From Polaribacter sp. KT25b (GTDB taxonomy: Bacteria; Bacteroidota; Bacteroidia; Flavobacteriales; Flavobacteriaceae): 64,000 bases of DNA. Below are positions 1 through 9,575 of this stretch, piece by piece. Position 1 is the first letter of the stretch. The number at the start of each line of letters is the position of its first letter. Location of the stretch: positions 558,001 to 622,000 of the forward strand of contig NZ_LT629752.1 in NCBI RefSeq assembly GCF_900105145.1. Reading direction: 5' to 3'. Both the position numbers and the translations under genes were made by a program. The notes under the pieces are model-generated. The model did not search any database. It saw only the letters and a list, made by a program, of their open reading frames with translations, and was not told where the DNA came from.

Positions 1-2973
1 ATGAACATGAAAAATATCTTAACTAGAATTAGCGTTTGTTGTTTCGCGTTAATAGCTTTTAATACTATAGCACAAACAACAAGCGGAACAAGGCCAAATA
101 TCATTGTCATTTTAGCCGACGATTTAGGGTATGCAGATGTTGGTTTTAATAGAGATGCAACTTTTCCGGTTGATAGAGGTGTAATTCCTACTCCAAATAT
201 AGATGCTTTAGCAAGTACAGGAATTGTTGTAAAAAATGCACACGTAGCGCATCCTTTTTGTGGACCAAGTAGAGTTGCGTTATTAACTGGTATGATGCCT
301 CATAGAATTGGTGCTCAATATAATTTACCAAATGATATTACATCAACATTAGGTGTGCCAGAAAATGAAACTTATTTTTCATCAGTATTACAAAATTCTA
401 GCTATAATACAGCTGCGTTTGGTAAATGGCATTTGGGTTTTAAAGAAGGTTCTTACCAGCCACTTGATAGAGGTTTTGATTATTTTTATGGATTTTTAGG
501 AGGTGGAAAAAACTACTTTGAAAGTGAATATGAAGATGGTTTTTATAATAGATTAGGTGGTGCAAATCCTGTAACAAACGAATATCAAGATCCTATTTGG
601 AGAGATAGAGGTTATGTTGCTAGAGACGAATATAGCAATGCAGAAAATGAAGACTATTTAACAGATTTACTTACGGATGAAGCAATTGGGTATGCAAATA
701 GTGTTGCAGGTTCTTCTGATCCTTATTTTATGTATTTGTCTTATAATGCACCACATACACCTTTACAAGCGCCTGAAGCAGAAGTGGCACAGTTTAAATT
801 AGATAATCCTAATTTTGAAAACTTAATAAGAAATAGCACATACATTACGGAATCGACGCCTGTTACTAAAGAAGCAGATCCTGCTAAGAAAGCAGAATTA
901 ATTGAAAAATTTGTGCAAGCACGTATTACCTATGCTACGATGGTAACAAATATGGATAAAAATATTGGTAGATTGGTTACAGAGTTAAAAAAAGACATGA
1001 CAAAATTTAACAACACTGTTATTATCTTTTTAAGTGACAATGGTGGGTATACCTATAGTAAAGGAGCAGTAAATTGGCCTTTAGATGCTTTAAAAGGAAG
1101 TGTAAAAGAAGGTGGACATAAAGTGCCAATGTTTGTAAGTTGGCCAAATAAAATTACAAGTAGTGCTACTTATAATCATCAAATTAGTTCTTTAGATATC
1201 TATCCTACTTTAGTAGCGTTAGCTGGTGAAACTGTGCCTGCTGGGAAAACAATAGACGGGGTTAATTTTATGGACAAATTAATAGCTGGAGAAGATGCAA
1301 GACCAGATGATCAGATTTTAATTATGAGACCTCAAAATGGTTTTCATAATGGTGGAATTGCTTATGATCATTGGAAAATTGTAAAAACAGCAAATGGTGG
1401 TAAATGGAGTTTATATGATATTGCTACAGATCCAGGAGAAGAAACAGACGTTAGAAATAGCGATCCAAATGGCGAGGAAATTGTTCAAGATATTTTAGAC
1501 AGAGCAATTGCATTAGTAGTTGACTTTAAAGATGTGAAACCAGCTTGGTATGACAATGATAATGAAGATGTTGATGGTGATGGTATTGGTGATGGTCATG
1601 TTCATAGTTTTCTTTGGGAAGATGGTACTTTACCTGGTTATGACCGACTTTTTGAAACTCCGTTGTTAAAATTAGAAGGTGAACTTAGTAAAATTTCAAT
1701 AGCTAAAACTACGGATGCTACTGAAGGAATTGTTAATGGTGTTTTTACAGTAAGTTTACCAGAAGGAGTAATGGCAACCGAAGATATAGATGTAACATAT
1801 ACAATAAGTGGCGATGCTACAGATGGTACAGATTATACTACATTATCTGGTACAGTTACAATTATGAATGGCACAAATGCATCAGAAATTAATATTGTTG
1901 CAACAGAAGATGGATTAGATGAAATAAGTGAATCAGTAATTATTACATTAGCAACAACAACTTTTGGATCTGTAGAAAGTACACCAGCAGAAATAAATAT
2001 TTTTGATGTAATTGAACCAACAGTATTAACAGCAGGAGATATTGCAATAGTGGGTTGGAAAGCTGGAAAAGGGAAACTAGCTTTTATGCTGTTAAAAGAT
2101 ATTAGCGCAACTACTAAATTGTCAATTTCTAATAGAACATGGAGTAATTCTTCAAATGCATTTACAGGAGATTATAGTGTAGATGATATTTGGACTTGGT
2201 CTCCAGGAGCAGCTTATACTACTGGCGATATTTTTATTCTTGATGATAATGGCAGTGTTAAACAAGTTCTAGATAATGCAGAAGTAGTTGTGGGGTCAAC
2301 TTCTCACGATTATACAGGTAAAACGGCAGAATCTAGTGATGGAGATTTTGATTTTTCTGTAAATGGAGAAGGTATCTTAATTTTTCAAGCAGATCCTTTT
2401 GTACTACCAACAGATGCAAATTCAACAGCATGGATAACAGGAATCAATACTGCACTTGGTTGGGGTAATGGTGGTGGAAACTCTAGAAGTGATTTACCAA
2501 CGGCGTTAACCAATGGAGTAAATGCAAATATTGTTGGAGAAAAACATGATTTTGGAGTGTATACAGGCAAATTATCTGGAACACCTGCTCAATTAAGAGC
2601 AAGTATTAATGATGTAAGTAATTGGTCTTTTTCTGAAGATGCAGAATACAATTTATGGAGTTTTGATACAACTTCTGGAGATGTGTCAGGAAACATTGGT
2701 ACTGCAGGTACGTTAAGTTTATCAACTCAAAATGCTTATCAATTAAATATTTATCCGAATCCTGTGTCTAAAAATGTTACAATACAATTAAATAATACGT
2801 ATAAAAATGTTGATATAGAAGTGTTGTCAATTACAGGCAAACTGATAAAAAAAATAAATGTAAAAAATATGATAAAGAAAAATGTCGATATATCTAACTT
2901 AAGTTCTGGAATGTATGTTTTAAGGGTAAAAGCAGATGCTAATTTATCAATTGAAAAGATTATTAAATTATAA
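1..2973 (+). CDS. T9SS-secreted S1 sulfatase with Calx-beta and accessory domains
   Basis: Formylglycine-dependent sulfatase that would remove sulfate esters from polysaccharide outside the cell. A Sec signal peptide (about 1-25) precedes the sulfatase core (about 30-520). The core has the metal-binding DD pair at 40-41, the C-x-P-S-R maturation motif with Cys87 (HPFCGPSR) and the FGKWHLG motif further on. Residues about 560-670 look like a Calx-beta domain. About 675-890 is a beta-rich accessory domain of a kind common in Bacteroidota exoproteins. The last 75 residues (YPNPVSKN through SSGMYVLRV) are a type A T9SS sorting domain. At 990 aa it is about twice the usual sulfatase length because of these tail modules. 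The ATG is the first base of the window, so upstream signals are not visible. The core resembles the sulfatase at 18820-20298 (same HPFCGPSR). Sulfatase identity is firm; the ester position is unknown. Confidence 0.93.
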   Translation: MNMKNILTRISVCCFALIAFNTIAQTTSGTRPNIIVILADDLGYADVGFNRDATFPVDRGVIPTPNIDALASTGIVVKNAHVAHPFCGPSRVALLTGMMPHRIGAQYNLPNDITSTLGVPENETYFSSVLQNSSYNTAAFGKWHLGFKEGSYQPLDRGFDYFYGFLGGGKNYFESEYEDGFYNRLGGANPVTNEYQDPIWRDRGYVARDEYSNAENEDYLTDLLTDEAIGYANSVAGSSDPYFMYLSYNAPHTPLQAPEAEVAQFKLDNPNFENLIRNSTYITESTPVTKEADPAKKAELIEKFVQARITYATMVTNMDKNIGRLVTELKKDMTKFNNTVIIFLSDNGGYTYSKGAVNWPLDALKGSVKEGGHKVPMFVSWPNKITSSATYNHQISSLDIYPTLVALAGETVPAGKTIDGVNFMDKLIAGEDARPDDQILIMRPQNGFHNGGIAYDHWKIVKTANGGKWSLYDIATDPGEETDVRNSDPNGEEIVQDILDRAIALVVDFKDVKPAWYDNDNEDVDGDGIGDGHVHSFLWEDGTLPGYDRLFETPLLKLEGELSKISIAKTTDATEGIVNGVFTVSLPEGVMATEDIDVTYTISGDATDGTDYTTLSGTVTIMNGTNASEINIVATEDGLDEISESVIITLATTTFGSVESTPAEINIFDVIEPTVLTAGDIAIVGWKAGKGKLAFMLLKDISATTKLSISNRTWSNSSNAFTGDYSVDDIWTWSPGAAYTTGDIFILDDNGSVKQVLDNAEVVVGSTSHDYTGKTAESSDGDFDFSVNGEGILIFQADPFVLPTDANSTAWITGINTALGWGNGGGNSRSDLPTALTNGVNANIVGEKHDFGVYTGKLSGTPAQLRASINDVSNWSFSEDAEYNLWSFDTTSGDVSGNIGTAGTLSLSTQNAYQLNIYPNPVSKNVTIQLNNTYKNVDIEVLSITGKLIKKINVKNMIKKNVDISNLSSGMYVLRVKADANLSIEKIIKL

Positions 2974-2983
2974 GGTTGTTAAC

Positions 2984-3220
2984 TGTTAGTCGTTTCGATT
3001 GTTTTTTTTCGTAATAGTAACGAGAACGCATACGATTTGTCAGTTAGAGCGCAGTTGAGAACTCATTTTTTACATTTCTAGTATTTAAATCTAAAAGTCA
3101 AGTTTTCATCACATAGAAACATAGTATTTTTTAAACATAGGTTTCTATGTGATAATTACAAGAAGCTTGTCAGTCCAAGTGAGTTTACGATTGTAAATTT
3201 GTATAGTTTATATTGAGAAT
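2984..3220. repeat. Degenerate dispersed intergenic repeat units (three)
   Basis: The 575-base gap after the first gene holds three related blocks. Block A (about 2984-3027) runs from GTCGTTTCGATTG to GTAACGAGAAC. Block B (3039-3062) runs from GTCAGTTAGAGCGCAG to TTGAGAAC. Block C (about 3168-3220) runs from TGTCAGTCCAAGTGA to TTGAGAA. They resemble the 'GTCAGTTCGAG...CGAGAAC' intergenic repeat I recall from many Flavobacteriaceae genomes, but each has drifted. The resemblance to a named family is from memory. No gene is visible in the gap. Confidence 0.5.
3108..3153. other. Perfect 13-bp inverted repeat
   Basis: The arms 3108-3120 (ATCACATAGAAAC) and 3141-3153 (GTTTCTATGTGAT) are perfect reverse complements around a 20-base AT-rich loop. 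No T-run follows, so it is not a typical terminator. It sits between dispersed repeat blocks and may belong to them or form an mRNA 3' structure. Confidence 0.5.
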
Positions 3221-3247
3221 CAATCAATTTATAGACAAGGAATTAAA

Positions 3248-3288
3248 CTATAAAAGTCTAAAACAATTGTTTTAGACTTTTTTTATAG
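3248..3288 (+). terminator. Intrinsic terminator, likely bidirectional
   Basis: A near-perfect palindrome centred at 3266/3267 (AAAGTCTAAAAC / GTTTTAGACTTT) is followed by a T-rich tract to 3284. It lies about 275 bases after the first sulfatase stop and 260 before the next gene, so it separates the two transcription units. The arms also carry A and T tracts, so it could work from either side. Confidence 0.75.
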
Positions 3289-3548
3289 AAAATAGTATAA
3301 TTCCTATAAAATTGGTAAAAAATTACTAAGAATTACATAAATAGTACGGAAAGACACCTAAAAAAGCAGCTATCACTATAGTTTTGGATAGATAATTAAT
3401 TGAAAGAGTTTTTAAGTTTTAAGTAAAGATATCAATTTGGTATATAAAAAAGGTAATATTACACTACTTAATGTTAATATTTGCTTAAAATTTAATCAAT
3501 TCTAATATTAGTTTTACAGATAATTATTTATTAACAAAAAAATTAATC

Positions 3549-6194
3549 ATGAACAAAAAATTACAAAAAAATTACTTGTTTATACTTGCCTTTTTGGGGT
3601 TATTAAGTGTAAATATGAATGCACAGACACATGATCAAACATTTAGTGATAATGCCAGTTTTCAATACTATAATATTGGTTATGGTAATGGTACTAGAAG
3701 TCACGATCCAACTGGAGGTCTTACTGGAGATGGAGCTTTTAAACTTGTTAGAGATAATAATAATAACTCTAACTTTGGCTTTAATGATGGTATTGATGCT
3801 TCAACAAAAAAAGTAATAAAAATAAGATACAAAAACGAAACAACTGCTCCAAATATTCAAATTAAAGGTAAAAGTACTGATGGTACTACAGAAACAGATT
3901 TGGGCACTACTATTGCTAGTATTGATTCTAATTCTAGTGATTGGAAAACTTTATATATTGATATGTCTGGTGTAGCTGCATGGACTAATAGTGTAAACAA
4001 TCTAGATATTTTGGTTAAAGGGTCAGTTTCAGTCCCAGCTTCAGGAGATGCTGTGGGTTCTGCATTCTTTTTAGATGAGATTACTTTTTTAAATGCAATG
4101 CCAGCAGATGAGTTTTCAGAGTTTATTCCAAATCCAAGCTTTGAAGACACAACAGAAGATTCAAACTATACAGGAAATTTAGATGATGGTACTAGAAGTT
4201 TTGTGAATTTAGCGGATGCAAAAGACGGTGTTGGGGTTTTAAAATATGAATATTCTCAAGACCAAACAAGAACTCAGTATACATTTAATGCTTTTCAAAA
4301 AGAATATTCCCCTAGTAGTTTTCCTATTGGAACAAAATTACAAGTTAAAATGTGGGTTAAAACGAATAGGTCTGAGGTTACAGAATTATCAGTAAGGTTT
4401 AACACAAGGTTAAATGGTGCTAACACTAATATTACTGAAACTTTAACAACAACAAAAACAGACGGTAGTTGGGAAGAATTAACTTTTGATATCACAGCAA
4501 CAGCAGAGTTTAATCAAATGAGGTTTTGGTTTGCAATAGAATATAACTCTGGTGCAGCAACCGATTTTAATTCTGGAGATATTTTATATTTAGATAAATT
4601 AAGCTCAGGTGTTTTTCCAGTAACAACAGCAGCAACTCCTGGTACATGGGAGGCTTCAGGTTCTTGGGGTGGTACTCTTCCAGATCAAGGAGACTCTAAA
4701 ACAGTTGATGCAGATTTATCCATAAACTCTGCAGTGGTTTCAGATGGTCCAATTGATATTACTACTGGAAATACATTAACAATAAAAGCTGGTCATTCTC
4801 TTACTTTAAATTCAGATTTAGATATTGTTGGGAGTTTAAATTTAGAAGCTGGCGCTCAATTAATTGTTAAAGGAAATTCAACTGGTAATGCAAGTTTTGT
4901 TCGTACTTTACCAGCTGCCACTAGTGATGGAGCAGCTACAGGGTTAGAAGGTTGGTTTTCTATGACAGCACCTTTTTCAGGAGCTGCATTAAACACTACT
5001 TGGGCAGATGCTGGAACTAACAATATTGCTATAAGTGCAGATACAAATAAAAGAGGTGTAGCTTGGTATACAGAAAGCTCAGATGAATTTACTTATTTAT
5101 TAGCAAATAATTCTAACGCTACAACTTTTGAAGCTGGTAAGGGATATATTGTAAAGCAAAGTTCAGCAGGTGATATTTCTTTTACAGGAACAATAAATTC
5201 TAGTGAAGATGGTGTTGATGTTACTGTAACTAAAGCAGGTAATGGATTTAATCTATTAGGTAGTCCTTATTCAGCTTTAGTAAATAGTGGAACATTTTTA
5301 ACAGATACAGACAATTCTGGTTTATTTGAATCATCAGAAATATGGGTGTGGAATGATGATGGAAATACTTATGAATCAAAACCATCAGGAGATAATTTTA
5401 TGTTAGCACCAGGACAAGCATTTTTCGTACAAGTTAATGCTGGGGGAACTTTAAACTTTAAACAGAGTAATCAATCTATTGGTGGAGATACTTTTCAGAA
5501 ATCTTCAAAAGCAGAAATTATTCTTAAAGTAAATAATGGTAAAACTCATAGATATGCAAAAGTTAATTATTTAAATAATTCAACTTTAGGTTATGATAAT
5601 GGTTATGAAGGTAAAGTTTTTGAAGGAATTCCAAATAGTTTTTCAGTTTATACGCATTTATTAGAAAACAATGAATCGAAAAAATACCAAATACAATCTT
5701 TACCTAGTTCAAATATAGAGTCTATGGTAATACCTGTAGGTATTGATGTTGCTGAATCTTCTGAAATTACATTTACTTTAGAAGCAAAAAACATCCCTTC
5801 TGGTTTAAAAGTATTTTTAGAAGACAGACAAGAAAATACGTTTACTCAATTAGATGTTTTAAATTCAGAATATAAAGTGAGTTTAACAGAAGTTTCTAAT
5901 GGTATAGGTCGTTTTTACTTACATACAAAAGCATCAGCTTTATCTACAGATAATTTATTTTTAAACAGCGTTAGTATTTATAAATCTGATAATTCAACAT
6001 TAAAAGTTGCAGGTTTAAAAAATGGTAAAGCATCTATTTCAGTATTTAATATTCTTGGTAAAAATGTATTAAGTTCTTCTTTTGAGGCAAATGGAGTTAA
6101 AGAAATCTCTTTACCAAAATTAGCAGCAGGAGTTTATGTAGTTCAGTTAACAACTGTTGAAGGCAAATTAAACAAGAAAATCATTTTAGAATAA
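3549..6194 (+). CDS. T9SS-sorted multidomain surface protein, carbohydrate-binding-like
   Basis: I do not recognise a catalytic domain. A signal peptide (about 1-25, ending VNMNAQT) is followed by two beta-sandwich-like modules. The first is about 30-180. The second is about 195-355, opens with IPNPSFED and ends near a YLDKL strand, a pattern common in carbohydrate-binding-like modules. About 365-470 looks like a short beta-helix (repeated short hydrophobic strands), followed by a long beta-rich region. The C terminus (about 805-881, GKASISVFNILGKNV and AAGVYVVQL) is a type A T9SS sorting domain. It is preceded by a long leader with its own terminator upstream, and a 61-aa gene follows after 28 bases. 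Likely a cell-surface or released polysaccharide-binding protein; the function is inferred from architecture only. Confidence 0.7.
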   Translation: MNKKLQKNYLFILAFLGLLSVNMNAQTHDQTFSDNASFQYYNIGYGNGTRSHDPTGGLTGDGAFKLVRDNNNNSNFGFNDGIDASTKKVIKIRYKNETTAPNIQIKGKSTDGTTETDLGTTIASIDSNSSDWKTLYIDMSGVAAWTNSVNNLDILVKGSVSVPASGDAVGSAFFLDEITFLNAMPADEFSEFIPNPSFEDTTEDSNYTGNLDDGTRSFVNLADAKDGVGVLKYEYSQDQTRTQYTFNAFQKEYSPSSFPIGTKLQVKMWVKTNRSEVTELSVRFNTRLNGANTNITETLTTTKTDGSWEELTFDITATAEFNQMRFWFAIEYNSGAATDFNSGDILYLDKLSSGVFPVTTAATPGTWEASGSWGGTLPDQGDSKTVDADLSINSAVVSDGPIDITTGNTLTIKAGHSLTLNSDLDIVGSLNLEAGAQLIVKGNSTGNASFVRTLPAATSDGAATGLEGWFSMTAPFSGAALNTTWADAGTNNIAISADTNKRGVAWYTESSDEFTYLLANNSNATTFEAGKGYIVKQSSAGDISFTGTINSSEDGVDVTVTKAGNGFNLLGSPYSALVNSGTFLTDTDNSGLFESSEIWVWNDDGNTYESKPSGDNFMLAPGQAFFVQVNAGGTLNFKQSNQSIGGDTFQKSSKAEIILKVNNGKTHRYAKVNYLNNSTLGYDNGYEGKVFEGIPNSFSVYTHLLENNESKKYQIQSLPSSNIESMVIPVGIDVAESSEITFTLEAKNIPSGLKVFLEDRQENTFTQLDVLNSEYKVSLTEVSNGIGRFYLHTKASALSTDNLFLNSVSIYKSDNSTLKVAGLKNGKASISVFNILGKNVLSSSFEANGVKEISLPKLAAGVYVVQLTTVEGKLNKKIILE

Positions 6195-6222
6195 TTAACG
6201 AAAGTTTAAAAAGACATATATC

Positions 6223-6408
6223 ATGAAAAAACAAGTAGAAAACACACAAGATACAACTCAAGATATTTCACGTAAAGAAGCTATTAAAAAGATTGGAAAT
6301 TACGGTAAATACGCAGCTTTAACAGCTCTTGGTACATATATGATTTTAAGTCCACAAAAGGCACAAGCTGCTTCGCCAACACCAGAAGCACCTGGTACAG
6401 GGTTTTAA
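6223..6408 (+). CDS. Small conserved-type flavobacterial protein, 61 aa
   Basis: Function unknown. It has a polar N terminus (about 1-20), an amphipathic KKIGNYGKYAALTALG stretch, one short hydrophobic segment (about 32-45, ending in an A-Q-A-A-like cleavage site) and a Pro/Gly tail ending PGTGF. The hydrophobic segment with AQA looks like a late signal sequence, so the mature product may be a peptide of only about 13 residues or the protein may stay membrane-bound. It starts 28 bases after the T9SS surface-protein gene, which suggests co-transcription, and a terminator follows 26 bases after its stop. Its sequence style and coupling argue for a real gene despite its size. Confidence 0.7.
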   Translation: MKKQVENTQDTTQDISRKEAIKKIGNYGKYAALTALGTYMILSPQKAQAASPTPEAPGTGF

Positions 6409-6433
6409 TGATCAAAATTAATTTTAGTACATT

Positions 6434-6470
6434 AAATCTGTTAGCATTTTTGCTAGCAGATTTTTTGTTT
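6434..6470 (+). terminator. Intrinsic terminator after the 61-aa gene
   Basis: A 13-bp stem with one mismatch pairs 6434-6446 (AAATCTGTTAGCA) with 6451-6463 around a TTTT loop, and a T-tract follows to 6470. It ends the two-gene unit 3549-6408. Confidence 0.85.
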
Positions 6471-6596
6471 TAAAAGAGTTTATAAATCAATTATATTTAA
6501 TAAGTGTTTTTTACTTTAAAAACCATGGTAAAATAGTGTTATAAAAAGATAAATTATACGATATATTAAGGGGTTTTTTAAACTTACTTTGTAAGA

Positions 6597-6604
6597 TATC
6601 TTTG
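6597..6604 (+). promoter_or_regulatory. Candidate Bacteroidota -7 element TATCTTTG
   Basis: TATCTTTG matches the Bacteroidota -7 consensus TAnnTTTG and lies 28 bases before the sulfatase ATG at 6633. I see no clear TTG -33 box at the expected distance. It is well placed to start the run of genes 6633-18434. Confidence 0.35.
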
Positions 6605-6632
6605 TTTTAAATACTCATCCTATTTGAAAAAT

Positions 6633-8051
6633 ATGAAAAAAATTATTACAATTATTTGCTTAGCAATTACAGTAACTAGTTGCGCACAAAAGAAACCAAA
6701 TATTATTTTCTTGTTTTCTGATGATGCAGGTTATCAAGACTTTGGCTTTCAAGGAAGCAAAGTGATGATTACTCCTAATTTAGATAAATTAGCAAAAGAA
6801 GGTGTAAAATTTACACAAGGTTATGTAACAGATGCTACTTGTGGCCCTTCTAGAGCTGGATTAATCACTGGAAAATATCAACAGAAATTTGGGTACCAAG
6901 AAATCAATGTTCCTAATTATATGAGTCCAAACTCGAAGTTTTTAGGTGATGATATGGGCTTACCTGTAGATCAAAAAACAATAGCAGATTATTTAAAAAC
7001 AATTGGATATAAAAGTGCTGTTTATGGTAAATGGCATTTAGGAAATGCAGATCGTTTTCATCCTTTAAAAAGAGGTTTTGATGAGTTTTATGGTTTTAGA
7101 GGAGGGGCAAGAAGTTATTTTCCTTACAGTAACTTTAATGGAGTTCATCATGACAATAAAATGGAAAGAAACTTTGAGATTTTTGAAGAACCTAAAAAAT
7201 ATGCAACAGATGCTTTTGCAGATGAAGCAATCTCTTTTATAGAGAAAAATAAAAATAATCCTTTCTTTATTTACTTAGCATTTAATGCGGTTCATACGCC
7301 TATGCATGCTACAAAAGAAGATTTGGCAAAATTTCCTAATTTAAAAGGAAAACGTCAGCAAGTAGCTGCTATGACATTCGCTTTAGATAGGGCTTGTGGT
7401 AAAGTTTTAGATAAGTTAAAAGAACTAGGTTTAGATGAGAATACAATTATTGTTTTCTCTAATGATAATGGAGGTCCAACTGATAAAAATGCATCTTTAA
7501 ATTTACCTTTAAGTGGAACAAAATCTAACCATTTAGAAGGAGGTTTAAGAGTTCCTTTCTTAATGAAATGGCCTAAAAAATTAAAAGCTGGTAAAGTATA
7601 TGATTATCCAGTAAGTACTATGGATTTATTACCAACTTTTTTTGCTGCAGGTGGAGGTGATGTTAAAGATTTAGAAGAAATTGACGGTGTAAATATTGTG
7701 CCTTTTGTAAATGGAGCTAACAAAGCAAGACCTCATAAAGAATTATATTGGAAGAAAGAAGCAAGAGCAGTTTATAGAGAAAATGACTGGAAACTAATCC
7801 GTTTTGCTGATAGACCTGCAGAATTATATGACTTAACTAAAGATATTACAGAGCAAAATAATTTAGCTTCACAAGAACCAGAGCGTGTAAAAATGATGTT
7901 CAAAAAATTATTTGCTTGGGAGTTAACTCAAGAGCGCCCATTATGGATGTTACAACAGCGTTTCGAAAAATATGATATTGATAGAATGGATCGTTATAGA
8001 ACTCCAGAATTGGTAAAAAAAGAAATGGAACAATACGATAAAAGTAAGTAA
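6633..8051 (+). CDS. S1 sulfatase, lipoprotein
   Basis: Formylglycine sulfatase, likely membrane-anchored. The lipobox TVTSC puts the acylated Cys at 17. DD occurs at 30-31, C-G-P-S-R starts at Cys70 and a YGKWHLG block follows. The core is about 472 aa, normal for the family. An in-frame TTG at 6624 would add three residues; I chose the ATG at 6633 because it gives a standard MKKIITI lipoprotein start. It has the general arylsulfatase layout, with a conserved FSNDNGG block and a C-terminal subdomain (DWKLIRF). First gene of the operon-like run, 36 bases before the first GH16. Substrate ester unknown. Confidence 0.93.
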   Translation: MKKIITIICLAITVTSCAQKKPNIIFLFSDDAGYQDFGFQGSKVMITPNLDKLAKEGVKFTQGYVTDATCGPSRAGLITGKYQQKFGYQEINVPNYMSPNSKFLGDDMGLPVDQKTIADYLKTIGYKSAVYGKWHLGNADRFHPLKRGFDEFYGFRGGARSYFPYSNFNGVHHDNKMERNFEIFEEPKKYATDAFADEAISFIEKNKNNPFFIYLAFNAVHTPMHATKEDLAKFPNLKGKRQQVAAMTFALDRACGKVLDKLKELGLDENTIIVFSNDNGGPTDKNASLNLPLSGTKSNHLEGGLRVPFLMKWPKKLKAGKVYDYPVSTMDLLPTFFAAGGGDVKDLEEIDGVNIVPFVNGANKARPHKELYWKKEARAVYRENDWKLIRFADRPAELYDLTKDITEQNNLASQEPERVKMMFKKLFAWELTQERPLWMLQQRFEKYDIDRMDRYRTPELVKKEMEQYDKSK

Positions 8052-8087
8052 ATTAGTAAGTATACAATAAAAGTTAAAACCAATTCA

Positions 8088-9557
8088 TTGAAAATATTTT
8101 ACAAAATATTAGTTATATCATTTTTGTTTTTCGGATTTAGTTGTGCAAAATCAACATCAGAAAAAGGAGACGTTTTTACTTCAAAAATTTATCCTGCTTC
8201 AGATTCAGAAAACGAAGAAGGTTGGGTTTTAAATGAAGAAATTTCTGATGAATTTGAAGGGACAGAAATAGACACTTCAAAATGGTTTGTTGAAGGTCAG
8301 AATGGAGATTATTATATTTGGAAAGGACGAGCTCCTTCTCAATATGCACCACATAATGTAATTGTAGAAAACGGAAAATTAATTTTAAAAACGCAATGGG
8401 AACCAGATTATAATTTCGCAAAAGAAAGTTATGCAGATGGTGCTCATAAAGACACTTATGGAGTTCATGAAGGTAAACCAATGCCAGTTACTACTGCAGC
8501 AATTGTAAGTAAAAAAAGGTTTTTAAATGGTTATATGGAAATAAAATCAAAAGCACCTCATGCAGCAATGACAGCAGCATTTTGGGCAATTGGTTTTGAG
8601 CAAGAGTTAGATATGTATGAGCAGTTAGCGGTGCCAAAAATTGCTAAAGAAGGTTCTATTTCAAATAAAACAAACAGAACAGCAATTCATGATTGGAGTC
8701 CACCATCAACAAGACCAACAAAGGCTTTTGGTTATGATGAAACTTTACCTTACATAACTTCGGATGATTTTCATGTGTATGGAGTGGAATGGGGACAAGA
8801 TTATTTGAAAATATATAGAGATGGTAAATTTATTCATAGCTTTACTCAAGATGAATTAGGTACAGATTGGGTATTGAATAATCCGATGGAAATATGGGTG
8901 GATTCTGAGATTTTTAAATGGTTAGGTGTTCCTCATAAAGAAGAATTACCAGCAACTTTTGAAGCAGAATATGTAAGAGTTTGGCAAAAAGAATCAGATA
9001 ATGTTTTAGCAAAAGCCAGGGCTTTTTATGGTTTTGAAGGTCCAATTTTATTTGAAGAAAGCCCTAAACCATTAACAATGGTTCCAGAAAATTCAGAAGC
9101 AAACGATTATCAAAAATTTTGGTTATTTAGTGAGGGTTCAGAAAAATATTTAAAAATTACAGAAGGACATTACAATAGTGGTGTAGAATCTTTACAGTTT
9201 TTTGGATATGGAAAAAACGATTCATTGAACGTAGATAAAGTACTTATAAAAACACCTAAAGGTGCTTTAAATTTACCAGCAGGAGATTATACTATATCAA
9301 TGAAGGTTTGGTTAGATCAAGGTAGAATTACAGATTCTATTCATGTATCCTTAATGGATCCTAAAGCCTATTTGGTTTTCTCTGGCTTAAAGAAGATTCC
9401 GAGAAAAGAGTGGGTAACTATTGAACATAAGATTTCTAGAGCTACAGCATCTACAAAAGGTGATGGAATGATTATAGAAATTAGAAAAGAAGATTTACCA
9501 GAAACAAAAGCTGCAAAGCTATATATTGATGATATTGAAATAAAAAATATAAAATAA
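8088..9557 (+). CDS. GH16 endo-galactanase-like lipoprotein
   Basis: Glycoside hydrolase family 16, a beta-jelly-roll endo-enzyme family that includes carrageenases, agarases and porphyranases. The lipobox FGFSC (Cys19) suggests surface or periplasmic anchoring. The catalytic core is about 45-300: SDEF opening, KGRAPSQ block, then the E-x-D-x-x-E active site ELDMYE with Glu173, Asp175 and Glu178. A C-terminal beta-sandwich (about 310-489, ending KLYIDDIEIK) looks carbohydrate-binding. The only suitable start is the TTG at 8088: the previous gene's stop is in the same frame and no ATG precedes the lipoprotein signal. It is a paralog of the next gene, 18 bases downstream. The GH16 subfamily and bond cleaved cannot be read by eye; a carrageenan-type galactan is inferred from the neighbours. 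Confidence 0.88.
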   Translation: MKIFYKILVISFLFFGFSCAKSTSEKGDVFTSKIYPASDSENEEGWVLNEEISDEFEGTEIDTSKWFVEGQNGDYYIWKGRAPSQYAPHNVIVENGKLILKTQWEPDYNFAKESYADGAHKDTYGVHEGKPMPVTTAAIVSKKRFLNGYMEIKSKAPHAAMTAAFWAIGFEQELDMYEQLAVPKIAKEGSISNKTNRTAIHDWSPPSTRPTKAFGYDETLPYITSDDFHVYGVEWGQDYLKIYRDGKFIHSFTQDELGTDWVLNNPMEIWVDSEIFKWLGVPHKEELPATFEAEYVRVWQKESDNVLAKARAFYGFEGPILFEESPKPLTMVPENSEANDYQKFWLFSEGSEKYLKITEGHYNSGVESLQFFGYGKNDSLNVDKVLIKTPKGALNLPAGDYTISMKVWLDQGRITDSIHVSLMDPKAYLVFSGLKKIPRKEWVTIEHKISRATASTKGDGMIIEIRKEDLPETKAAKLYIDDIEIKNIK

Positions 9558-9575
9558 GAACCAACAATTATTAAA

